The position numbers were made by a program, and so were the translations under genes. Shown one piece after another: positions 9,638-17,286 of a DNA stretch of 64,000 nucleotides; position 1 is the first letter of the stretch, and every line of letters begins with the position of its first letter. The notes below the pieces were generated by a model, which saw only the letters and a list, made by a program, of their open reading frames with translations, was not told the DNA's origin and made no database searches. Source of the DNA: Acidobacteriota bacterium (GTDB lineage Bacteria > Acidobacteriota > Thermoanaerobaculia > Multivoradales > Multivoraceae); the NCBI GenBank assembly GCA_028877275.1, contig JAPPFP010000006.1, positions 512,775 to 576,774 of the forward strand, written 5' to 3'.

Positions 9638-10042
9638 GTGAACGTCAATGAACGTCTTGCCGAAGACCGCTGGTCAGGCGGGCTCGCACTCACTATCGAG
9701 TCCCGAGAACCGGACTTGGTGGTGGCAACAATGACTGTCACCGATGCGGCAAGGAACGCGTTCGGAACGGTCCACGCCGGAGCATTGATCTGGTTAGCCG
9801 ATATGGCAGCGACGCTTTGTGCGGTCGGCGATCCGGACAGTGTGCGGGAAAACGGTGAAGGCTTCCCCTTGGCCGTGGACCTGCACACAGTCTTGCTCGG
9901 CAATGAGCGCGACGGCAAGCTGACCGCCCGGTCGACGGCAATCAGGCGTGGAAGGAAGCTCATTGTTGTGCGGACCCTCGTAACGGGTCCAACAGACCGA
10001 CTGCTGATTGACATGACGACGACGCACCTGCGAGCAGATTGA
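9638..10042 (+). CDS. Hotdog-fold acyl-CoA thioesterase (PaaI-like)
   Basis: 134 residues from a GTG with a strong AGGAGGAGAAG upstream. The core FGTVHAGALIWLADMAATLCAV is the PaaI/YbgC-type hotdog signature: HAG on the strand leading to the long central helix with its catalytic acidic residue. The length fits the single-hotdog family. Predicted reaction: hydrolysis of a small acyl- or aryl-acyl-CoA in the cytoplasm. The acyl group is not identifiable. The sulfatase gene begins nine bases downstream, so the two may share a transcript, although their functions are not obviously linked. Confidence 0.85.
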   Translation: MNVNERLAEDRWSGGLALTIESREPDLVVATMTVTDAARNAFGTVHAGALIWLADMAATLCAVGDPDSVRENGEGFPLAVDLHTVLLGNERDGKLTARSTAIRRGRKLIVVRTLVTGPTDRLLIDMTTTHLRAD

Positions 10043-10051
10043 GGTCGCTCT

Positions 10052-11467
10052 ATGTGGCGGAGCCCGAAGAGAACGGTTCTCGTCGGCCTGACGATTCTGC
10101 TCGTCGGGACGGCGGGCGCTGCTGCGGGCACGGACCGGCCGAACGTGATCTTCATCCTGGCGGACGACCTCGGCTATGGAGACCTCGGGTCCTACGGCCA
10201 GCGGGTGATCCGGACGCCCAGCCTGGACCGCATGGCCGCCGAAGGGATCCGTTTCACGCACTTCTACGCGGGAGCGACAGTGTGCGCTCCGTCCCGCAGC
10301 GTCCTGATGACCGGGCAGCACACGGGACGCACCCATGTCCGCGGCAACGCCAGGGGAACCGCCCAGTCGCTGCGCGAAGAGGACGTCACCGTCGCAGAGG
10401 TCCTGAAGTCTGCCGGCTACGCCACCGGCCTGTTCGGCAAGTGGGGCCTCGGCGAAGTCGGCATGGAAGGGCATCCCCTCAGCCAGGGGTTCGACGCGTT
10501 CTACGGCTATCTCAACCAGGTGCACGCCCACAACTACTATCCCGAGTTCCTGTGGCGGGGTCTGGAGAAGGTCTCGCTCCGGAACACGGTCGAGAGGACA
10601 CCGCGCCCCTATGGCGGTTTCGAAGGCGGCTGGGCCACGGAGCGGTACGAGTACTCCCACGACCTGATCATGCAAGAGGCGCTGGCATGGGTGGAGGAAC
10701 AGAAGGACGCGCCCTTCTTCCTCTACCTCGCCCTGACGATTCCGCACGCCAACAACGAAGCCACGCGGGCCGTCGGCGACGGGGCGGAGGTACCGGAGTA
10801 CGGCGTCTACGACGCGGAGGACTGGCCGAACCCCGACAAGGGCCAGGCGGCCATGATCACCCGCATGGACCGGGATGTGGGCACGCTGCTCAGGCGGCTC
10901 GGGGAGCTGGGGATCGCCGAGAAGACGCTCGTCATGTTCTCGTCGGACAACGGACCGCACAACGAGTCGAACCATGACCTGCTCCGGTTCAACCCTTCCG
11001 GCAACCTGCGGGGCATCAAGCGGGACCTCTACGACGGCGGCATCCGCGTTCCGTTTCTCGCCTGGTGGCCGGGGACGATCCAGCCGGGCCAGGTTTCTGA
11101 TCACATCGGCTACTTCGGCGATCTGATGGCGACGGTCGCTGAACTCGTGGACGTCGAGGCGCCTCTAAACATCGACTCGATCAGCTTCGCGCCGACGTTG
11201 CGGGGACGCGCCGGCGACCAGAGAACGCACGACTACCTGTACTGGGAGTTCTACGAAGCCGGATCATCGCAGGCGGTGCGACTGCGGCAGTGGAAGGGTG
11301 TCCGCAGGCCGATGCTGACAGGCCGCCTCGAGCTCTACGATGTCCTGCGGGACGAGGGCGAACGGTACGACGTGGCCCGGAACCACCCGGAGGTGGTCGA
11401 GGAGATCGCGGAGATCATGGAGGAGGCCCACGTGCCTCATCCGAACTGGTCACCGCCGGGCAGATAG
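10052..11467 (+). CDS. Exported sulfatase (arylsulfatase family)
   Basis: 471 residues with a signal peptide (TVLVGLTILLVGTAGAAAG). The metal-binding start PNVIFILADDLGYGDLGSYG and the active-site signature VCAPSRSVLMTGQHTGR are intact. Cys78 is the residue converted to formylglycine in CxPSR-type sulfatases, so an FGE or anSME maturase elsewhere in the genome is needed. LFGKWGLG and MFSSDNGPH are further family motifs. It hydrolyses a sulfate ester outside the cytoplasm; substrates of related enzymes include sulfated polysaccharides and aryl sulfates. ATG 10052 has GAGG at good spacing. It is followed after 12 bases by the redoxin gene. Confidence 0.92.
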   Translation: MWRSPKRTVLVGLTILLVGTAGAAAGTDRPNVIFILADDLGYGDLGSYGQRVIRTPSLDRMAAEGIRFTHFYAGATVCAPSRSVLMTGQHTGRTHVRGNARGTAQSLREEDVTVAEVLKSAGYATGLFGKWGLGEVGMEGHPLSQGFDAFYGYLNQVHAHNYYPEFLWRGLEKVSLRNTVERTPRPYGGFEGGWATERYEYSHDLIMQEALAWVEEQKDAPFFLYLALTIPHANNEATRAVGDGAEVPEYGVYDAEDWPNPDKGQAAMITRMDRDVGTLLRRLGELGIAEKTLVMFSSDNGPHNESNHDLLRFNPSGNLRGIKRDLYDGGIRVPFLAWWPGTIQPGQVSDHIGYFGDLMATVAELVDVEAPLNIDSISFAPTLRGRAGDQRTHDYLYWEFYEAGSSQAVRLRQWKGVRRPMLTGRLELYDVLRDEGERYDVARNHPEVVEEIAEIMEEAHVPHPNWSPPGR

Positions 11468-11479
11468 CGGGCTGCTAGG

Positions 11480-12637
11480 GTGCCCCGCGTGAAATCCACG
11501 CTGTACACACCAATCGTCACCGCCTGCCTCGCGCTGGTGGCGACCGCCGCGCTGAGCGCTCAGGAGAGGAAGCCCGTGGACGTCTCGACACTCGGACCGC
11601 AAGTGGGGGAGCGGGTCCCCGACTTCGCCCTTCCCGACCAGCACGGACGGATCCGGACGCTCGACTCGATCGTGGGCGAGAAGGGGGCAATGATTCTCTT
11701 CCACCGCTCGGCCGACTGGTGACCGTACTGCAAGGCGCAGCTCGTGGAGCTGCAGGAACGGTTCGAGGAGTTGCAGGCGGAAGGGCTTGGCGTCGCCGCC
11801 ATCAGCTACGACTCGGAGGAGGTGCTGGCGGCCTTCGCGGAGCGCCACGGCATCACGGACGTGGCGCTGCTGTCCGATGACGATTCGGCGGCGATTCGGT
11901 CGTTCGGCATCTACAACCACGTCGCCGAGGAGGGCCTCGGACCGAATGCCGAAGACCCGGTGGTGAAGGCCGACGTGCTGCGGTACGTAGCGGTCTTCGG
12001 GGCGCTGCCGATCGCCGTGGGCACGCCGTTTCCCGGGACGTTCGTCGTCGATCGCCAGGGACGGGTGACCGCGCGCTTCTTCGAGGAGTTCTACCGCGAG
12101 CGGAACACCGCCGCGAACATCATGCTGAAGCTCGGCACGCCGATCTCCGGTATCGCCGGCTCCAGCGGCGAGACGGCCCATCTCGAGATCAGCGCCACGC
12201 AGAGCGACCCCGCCATCACGGTCGGCAGCCGCTTCCACCTGGCGCTCGACATCACGCCCAAGCCCGGCATGCACGTCTACGCGCCGGGGGCCGACGATGG
12301 CGGGTACCGGGTCATCGGCTTGACCCTTGACCTGCCGAGTTTTCTACGCCTCCTGCCGGCGAATTACCCGAAGTCGGAGATCTACACCTTCGAGCCGCTC
12401 GACGAGCGGGTACCTGTCTACCAGGAGCCGTTCCGGCTGGTGCAGGAAGTCGTGGTCGAGGGCGACCGCGAGTCCTCGGCGAAACTCGCCGAGATCGACG
12501 CGTTGACCCTCACCGGCCGACTCGACTACCAGGCATGCGACGACAGGATCTGCTACGACCCGGCATCGGTACCGCTGACCTGGACGTTGACCGTCTCGCC
12601 GCTCGACCGGCAGCGGGCGGTCGCGGCGGGTCAGTAG
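11480..12637 (+). CDS. Probable selenocysteine-containing redoxin fused to a DsbD-alpha-like domain
   Basis: The plus frame reads from GTG 11480 (alternative GTG 11489) to 12637, interrupted only by TGA at 11720-11722. Read-through gives 385 residues: a signal peptide (VTACLALVATAALSAQ), then a peroxiredoxin/AhpC-TSA-like domain (residues about 35-210) with VGERVPDFALPDQHGR and FHRSADW-U-PYCKAQLVELQ. The TGA falls exactly where this family carries the first Cys of the CPYC active site (U81, C84). Downstream DVALLSDDDSAAIRSFGI and TFVVDRQGRV are intact redoxin pieces. The C-terminal 165 residues resemble the DsbD N-terminal domain, with CDDRICYDP and YQAC. The downstream sequence shows no decay, which favours recoding over nonsense mutation. 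The alternative is a single-base Cys-to-stop change or assembly error. Confidence 0.8.
11723..11761 (+). promoter_or_regulatory. Candidate bacterial SECIS element immediately 3' of the TGA
   Basis: Directly after the TGA at 11720-11722 the mRNA can fold into a hairpin. A perfect 7-bp stem (11737-11743 with 11747-11753, GCAGCTC/GAGCTGC) closes a GUG loop at 11744-11746. A lower helix can form between CCG at 11723-11725 and CGG at 11759-11761, with further partial pairing. The loop starts 21 nt after the TGA and has G as its first base followed by U. That matches what is known of bacterial SECIS elements bound by SelB: a short loop with an early G, roughly 16-37 nt from UGA. Part of the symmetry arises from the codons for QLVELQ, so the hairpin alone is not proof. 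Confidence 0.6.
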
Positions 12638-12757
12638 GGGGCCAGTGCCGCTATGTTGTTAGAGTAGTTGGCCTTAGAGGCGGGCGAGTTGACTGGGAGG
12701 TCGATCCTGGTGCCCTGACCGCCGGTGCACGTCATCCCGAAGAGGAACACTGGCCCC

Positions 12758-13825
12758 ATGATCTCCAAGCCGGATCGACCTCCGCTGAGTCCAAACGATG
12801 AACTGCCGCCTTTCCCCGAGGGCTGGTACTTCGTAGCCAGGCGCGACGCGATTCAGCGGGAGAAGCTGATCGAGAAGACCTGGATGGGGGAGGAGATCGT
12901 CGCCTGGTGCGACGACGATGGCGGGATCTGCGTGGCTGACGCGTTCTGCCCGCATCTGGGCTCCCACATGGGACCGACGGTGGGCGGCGTCGTTCGCGAC
13001 GGGTGCCTCGTCTGTCCGTTCCATGGGTTTACGTTCGATTCAACCGGCCGGTGCGTCGCCACGCCGAATGCCCCGGCGCCGAGCGCCGCGAAGCTGAAGG
13101 TCTACCAGACCAGGGAGGTCCTGGGGATGGTCTTCGCCTGGTGGGGATACGGGGGCAGACCGGCGCACTGGTATCTGCCCGAAGACCCCTCAGCCGGACC
13201 GAAGTGGAGCGAACTGCGGTCCTGCGTCCTGCGCTTCCGGGGTCATCCTCAGGAAACGACGGAGAACTCGGTGGACGTCGAACATCTGGGCTACACGCAT
13301 GGCTACAGCGATGTACGCCCCGTCGGTTCGACGCTGGTTCAGGGCGCCTACCTGAAGAGTTGCTTCGACTTCAGGCACACGCAGAGGATCGCGGGCCTTG
13401 CGAATCTCGTGTTCGATGTCTCGGCCGTCACGCACGTCCATGGGCTGGGCTACTCATTCGTGGAGTTCGTGGAGAAGTCCATCGGCATGGAGTCGAGATT
13501 GTGGGTACTCGCAACGCCTGTCGACGGCACGCTCGTGGATGTGGTGTTGGTCAGTCAGGTACGAGAGATCCGCAAGCCGGGCCGGTTCTTCGCGGGCTTC
13601 GGATTCCTGCCGGTGAGCCTCCGCCACAGACTGATGAACCGCATCGCCCTGAGCCAGGAGAAGCGGTTCGTCCTGCAGGACGTTGTGATCTGGGAGAGGA
13701 AGCGGTACCAGGCTCCGCCGCGGCTAAGCCGGGCCGACGGTCCTGTCGGCAAGTACCGCCAGTACAGTCGGCAATTCTATCCGGAACTCGAGTCCGAACG
13801 CAGGCGTACGCTGCAAGCGATCTGA
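12758..13825 (+). CDS. Rieske [2Fe-2S] non-haem iron oxygenase (KshA/DAF-36-like)
   Basis: 355 residues from ATG 12758; GTG 12725 is in frame but lacks a ribosome site. The Rieske cluster ligands are CPH at 64-66 and CPFH at 86-89. The C-terminal catalytic half has ENSVDVEHLGYTHGY, with Asp and two His placed as in the mononuclear iron site of Rieske oxygenases. The overall layout (PEGWYFVARR start, Rieske first, helix-grip domain after) recalls the sterol-active KshA and DAF-36/Neverland group, although I cannot assign a substrate. It begins a plus-strand operon with the GPP34-P450 gene 42 bases downstream. A separate reductase/ferredoxin is required and none is encoded here. Confidence 0.85.
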   Translation: MISKPDRPPLSPNDELPPFPEGWYFVARRDAIQREKLIEKTWMGEEIVAWCDDDGGICVADAFCPHLGSHMGPTVGGVVRDGCLVCPFHGFTFDSTGRCVATPNAPAPSAAKLKVYQTREVLGMVFAWWGYGGRPAHWYLPEDPSAGPKWSELRSCVLRFRGHPQETTENSVDVEHLGYTHGYSDVRPVGSTLVQGAYLKSCFDFRHTQRIAGLANLVFDVSAVTHVHGLGYSFVEFVEKSIGMESRLWVLATPVDGTLVDVVLVSQVREIRKPGRFFAGFGFLPVSLRHRLMNRIALSQEKRFVLQDVVIWERKRYQAPPRLSRADGPVGKYRQYSRQFYPELESERRRTLQAI

Positions 13826-13867
13826 AGGGCGGGGCACGCCGTAGGATCGACGGAACCGGGACAGATC

Positions 13868-15874
13868 ATGAGATTTGCCGAACAGTTGCTGCTGCTTCTG
13901 CACAGCCAGGACACAGGGTACTTCGTGCCTATTCCGGAGTGGAGGATGTCGTGCGCCCTGGCCGGCGCGGTGCTCATGGACCTCGCAATGGAGAACCGGA
14001 TCGACTCCGACCTGGAAACGCTGACCGTCGTCGATACGACGCCCACCGGTGACGGCCTGCTGGATCCCTCGCTTGAGGATCTTGCCAGTGAGGAGCAGGT
14101 CCATCCACCGCAGTACTGGGTGGAGCGGCTTGCCCGGCGGGGCGATCAGATCAGCGACGGCGCGATCGAGAGGCTGGTCCGGAAAGGCATTTTCGAATCC
14201 GACGACGGCGGTTTCTGGACCCTGTCGAAGAAAGTGACCCGCACGGGGCGCTATCCGCTGGTCGACGGCTGGGCGGGCGAGGAGATCAAGGGTCGCATCT
14301 TCCGCACCCTGCTGGACAAGGAGTTTCCGGATCCCAGGGACATCGTGATCATCGGCCTGGTGCACTACTGCGACGGCTTCAAGGCCATGATGGAGCCGGA
14401 GGAGTACGAGGCCGCCGAAGAGCTCATCGAGCTCTACAGCAACATGGATCTGATCGGCAGGGCGATCGGCCCTGCCGTACGCAGCTCCTACCGCCCGCCG
14501 GCCAGCATGCGCGGGTCACGCCGGCGGCGGGCGATGCCGACGGTGGGGCTTCGCGGCGCTCTCGCCTCGAAGTCGTTCCGGGCAGGGAATCTGCCCAGGT
14601 TCTTCGCGGAGACTGCCCAGGAGTTGGGCCCGGTCTTCGAGATGAGGTTCCCAGGCAGGCGACTGGTTGTGCTTGCCGGTGTCGAGGTCAACCGGTGGAT
14701 GGCCAAGAAAGGCCGTCTCCATCTCCGGACGCGCGACTATCTCGAGGACTTCCAGCAGGAGTGGGGAACGGCGCGCTCGATCGCCAGCATGGACGGAGCG
14801 GACCACTTCCGCATGCGCAGGGTGGTTCGGGCGGGTAACTCCCGAAAGGTCGTCGAGGACAGGCTCGACGAGCTGCTGGCGCTTTGCCGGGGCTCGTTCA
14901 GGAGTTGGGGAGTGCGCAAGGTGCTCCCCGGTGAGATGACCTGCCAGCGCCTGGCTGGCGCACAGATCGCGCGGCTCAGCGTGAGCTTCGATCCCCCGCT
15001 CGACCTTCTCGACGATCTGCTGCACTTCGAGTATCGGGCGCTCCTGGTCCATGGACAGGGCCTGCTGCCCAAGTTCACTCTACGCACACCGTACATGAGG
15101 CGCTGCAAGCGGCGGGTGCTGGAACTCTACGCCATGATCCACGCGACTCACACCGAGGCGCAGAGGGCCGGAAAGCGGCGAGACCTCGTTGACGACCTGA
15201 TGGAACTGCACCACGCCGACCCGCAGTTCCTGCCGGAAACCGACCTGGGGTTCGCGTTCATCGCTCCGATCATCGCCGGTCACTACACGGGAAGCGCGGT
15301 TGCTTTCTCCATCTACGAACTGCTGCGCCACCCGGACTACCGGGAGCAGATCGTCGCCGAAGCCGACGCGATGTTTGCGGACGGAGACCCGACCGCGGCG
15401 GACGTGACTCCAGAAGCGACCGATGCGGCGCGCCGCTTTGTCATGGAAGTACTGCGGCTCCACGAGGTCGTTCCGGCGCACGTGCGCACGGCGATGAACG
15501 CATTCGAGATCGAAGGCATCGAAGTACCCGCTTACAGCAGGATACTGGTCTCCTTCTCGGCGCCGCACCACATGGAGGAGTACTTCCCGGAGCCGGAGAA
15601 GTTCGATATCGACCGATACCTGGAGCCTCGCAACGAGCATCGCCTTGCCGGGGTCTACGCACCGTTCGGCGTGGGGACGCATACTTGTGGTGGGGCGAGC
15701 TGGACCCGGTTGCAGATGGTGATGAACGTTCTGATGCTCGCCCACTATCTGGACCTGGAGATGGTGCCCCGGGACTACCGGTTGAGGCGGAACCCGTTAC
15801 CAAAGAACAGCGTCAACCGGAAGTTCAGGTTTCGGGTCACCGGACATCGGCATCCGCTCGAACGAGGCCAGTAG
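13868..15874 (+). CDS. GPP34 (GOLPH3-like) - cytochrome P450 fusion protein, copy A
   Basis: 668 residues. Residues 1-205 match the GPP34/GOLPH3 fold: FAEQLLLLLHSQDTGYF, CALAGAVLMDLAMENRID, the TGDGLLDPSL turn, LVRKGIF...FWTLS and DPRDIVIIGLVHYCDGF. Residues about 225-668 are a full P450: I-helix AGHYT at 470-474 (compare AGHHT of CYP51), ExxR as E527-R530, the FDIDRYL meander, and the haem-thiolate loop FGVGTHTCGG with Cys607. No membrane anchor is visible. In eukaryotes GPP34 binds phosphatidylinositol-4-phosphate at membranes, so here it may dock the P450 on anionic lipid or present a lipid substrate (inference). No P450 reductase is adjacent. The start has GGGA upstream. It sits in an operon with the Rieske and FAD genes. 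Confidence 0.9.
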   Translation: MRFAEQLLLLLHSQDTGYFVPIPEWRMSCALAGAVLMDLAMENRIDSDLETLTVVDTTPTGDGLLDPSLEDLASEEQVHPPQYWVERLARRGDQISDGAIERLVRKGIFESDDGGFWTLSKKVTRTGRYPLVDGWAGEEIKGRIFRTLLDKEFPDPRDIVIIGLVHYCDGFKAMMEPEEYEAAEELIELYSNMDLIGRAIGPAVRSSYRPPASMRGSRRRRAMPTVGLRGALASKSFRAGNLPRFFAETAQELGPVFEMRFPGRRLVVLAGVEVNRWMAKKGRLHLRTRDYLEDFQQEWGTARSIASMDGADHFRMRRVVRAGNSRKVVEDRLDELLALCRGSFRSWGVRKVLPGEMTCQRLAGAQIARLSVSFDPPLDLLDDLLHFEYRALLVHGQGLLPKFTLRTPYMRRCKRRVLELYAMIHATHTEAQRAGKRRDLVDDLMELHHADPQFLPETDLGFAFIAPIIAGHYTGSAVAFSIYELLRHPDYREQIVAEADAMFADGDPTAADVTPEATDAARRFVMEVLRLHEVVPAHVRTAMNAFEIEGIEVPAYSRILVSFSAPHHMEEYFPEPEKFDIDRYLEPRNEHRLAGVYAPFGVGTHTCGGASWTRLQMVMNVLMLAHYLDLEMVPRDYRLRRNPLPKNSVNRKFRFRVTGHRHPLERGQ

Positions 15875-15896
15875 GCCGCGCAGGAGCCCGCGACGA

Positions 15897-17279
15897 GTGA
15901 TGAAGGCAGGGACACGTCCACGCAGAGTCGCGATCATCGGTGGAGGCGTTTCGGGCCTCGGCGCCGCCTGGGCGTTTCATCACAGCTCGGACCGTTTCGA
16001 TTTCCGGCTGTTCGAAGCCCAGGCCCAGCTCGGCGGCAATGCGGTCACCGCCGACATGCCGCAGGATGACGGTAGCTCGATCCCCTTCGACATCTCCGTC
16101 ACGGCCTGCATTCCCTCGGTGTACCACCACATTCTGCTGTTGCTGAAGGACTTCGGCATCGAACTGCTCGACACGAGATTCAGCTACAGCGTGAAGTACC
16201 GGGGCCAGGTCTACGCTCACGACTTCGATTCCGACATCCGGGAGGAACTCCAGCCCGAGATCGAGAAGTTCCAACGGCTCCTGAAGCGTCTTCACTGGTT
16301 CGGTCGGTTGACCCACGCCCGGTCGAGGTTTCTGAACGCCCTGAACCCGTACAACTACATCAGCATGGGGACGGTGCTCAACTGGGGCGGCTTTTCCGGC
16401 GATTTCCGGTACAAGGTCCTGAAGCCGATGTTCGTCAACTTTCTGATGGCGACGAACGTGTTCGACATGCCGGCGTCGCTCTTCTCGAGGTACCTCAAGT
16501 TCTTCGACATCGAGCGCGCCACGCCCATGCAGACGTGGGACCAGGGGACACGCCGAATCTACGAGAGCCTGTCGGCCGACTTCCGGGACAAGATCTACTT
16601 CAATCGCCCGGTCCGCAAGGTGTACCGCCGCCCGTCAGGTGTCGTGGTGAGGGACGAAGAGGGAGTGGAGGAGACGTTCGACGAGGTTGTCTTCGCGTGC
16701 AATGCGAACCAGACCCTGATGATGCTCGACAGACCGAGTTTCCTTGAGCGCTACATCCTCTCGTCGATCCGTTACGAGAGCGAACTCCACAACCACTCGA
16801 TCGTTCATTCGGACGCCTCGGTGCTGCCGGAGAGCGAGGTGAAGCCGCTGGAAACTCGTAGCAACCACATCGAACAGTACGGCTCAAGACCGGACAACTA
16901 CGAAATCACGTACATCATGCACAACCAGCAGCCGTGGGCACAAGGTTCCGACAAGCCCTGTCTGGTGACCTACAACCCGATCAGCCGCATCGATGAGCGG
17001 AAGATCGTCAAGCGGTGGTGGTTCCAGCACGTTGTCCATGACGTGCGCCATGTCGCCCTGCTCGTGCCGCTGTTTCGCTTCATCCAGGGCAGAAAGGGGG
17101 CATGGCACTGCGGTGCCCACACCCTGATCAACAGCCAGGAGACGTGCTTCGTCACTGGCCTCGCCGCGGCGAGACAGATCGGTGCGGACTACCCCTTCGA
17201 CGACCCCGAGGCACGGCGGTCGTTCAACCACTACGGCGGCGTCATGTACGGCTGGAGGCTGAGGAAGGCGAAGGGTTGA
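15897..17279 (+). CDS. FAD-dependent oxidoreductase, amine-oxidase/desaturase-like (COG2907 type)
   Basis: 460 residues from GTG 15897 (ATG 15900 is the next codon; AGGAG upstream suits either). The N-terminal dinucleotide-binding motif is VAIIGGGVSGLGAAWAF, followed by FEAQAQLGGNAVT, the second FAD contact. The C-terminus has WHCGAHTLINSQETCFVTGLAAARQI, the FAD-closing segment typical of the COG2907 flavoproteins. Relatives sit beside cyclopropane-lipid and other lipid-modifying genes, but the reaction is unproven. It follows GPP34-P450 copy A by 22 bases and its stop lies 7 bases from the stop of copy B on the other strand. In this context it probably desaturates or oxidises the product of the oxygenases (inference). 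Confidence 0.85.
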   Translation: MMKAGTRPRRVAIIGGGVSGLGAAWAFHHSSDRFDFRLFEAQAQLGGNAVTADMPQDDGSSIPFDISVTACIPSVYHHILLLLKDFGIELLDTRFSYSVKYRGQVYAHDFDSDIREELQPEIEKFQRLLKRLHWFGRLTHARSRFLNALNPYNYISMGTVLNWGGFSGDFRYKVLKPMFVNFLMATNVFDMPASLFSRYLKFFDIERATPMQTWDQGTRRIYESLSADFRDKIYFNRPVRKVYRRPSGVVVRDEEGVEETFDEVVFACNANQTLMMLDRPSFLERYILSSIRYESELHNHSIVHSDASVLPESEVKPLETRSNHIEQYGSRPDNYEITYIMHNQQPWAQGSDKPCLVTYNPISRIDERKIVKRWWFQHVVHDVRHVALLVPLFRFIQGRKGAWHCGAHTLINSQETCFVTGLAAARQIGADYPFDDPEARRSFNHYGGVMYGWRLRKAKG

Positions 17280-17286
17280 CGAGGCG

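Noticed and set aside
11744..12637. Separate gene starting at GTG 11744
   Set aside because: It would begin inside the redoxin active-site helix, without a ribosome site, and the GTG is the loop of the SECIS-like hairpin; one recoded gene explains the data better.
13033..13041. GTTCGATTC resembling a tRNA T-arm
   Set aside because: It lies in the Rieske domain coding sequence and no matching acceptor or anticodon arm is found around it.
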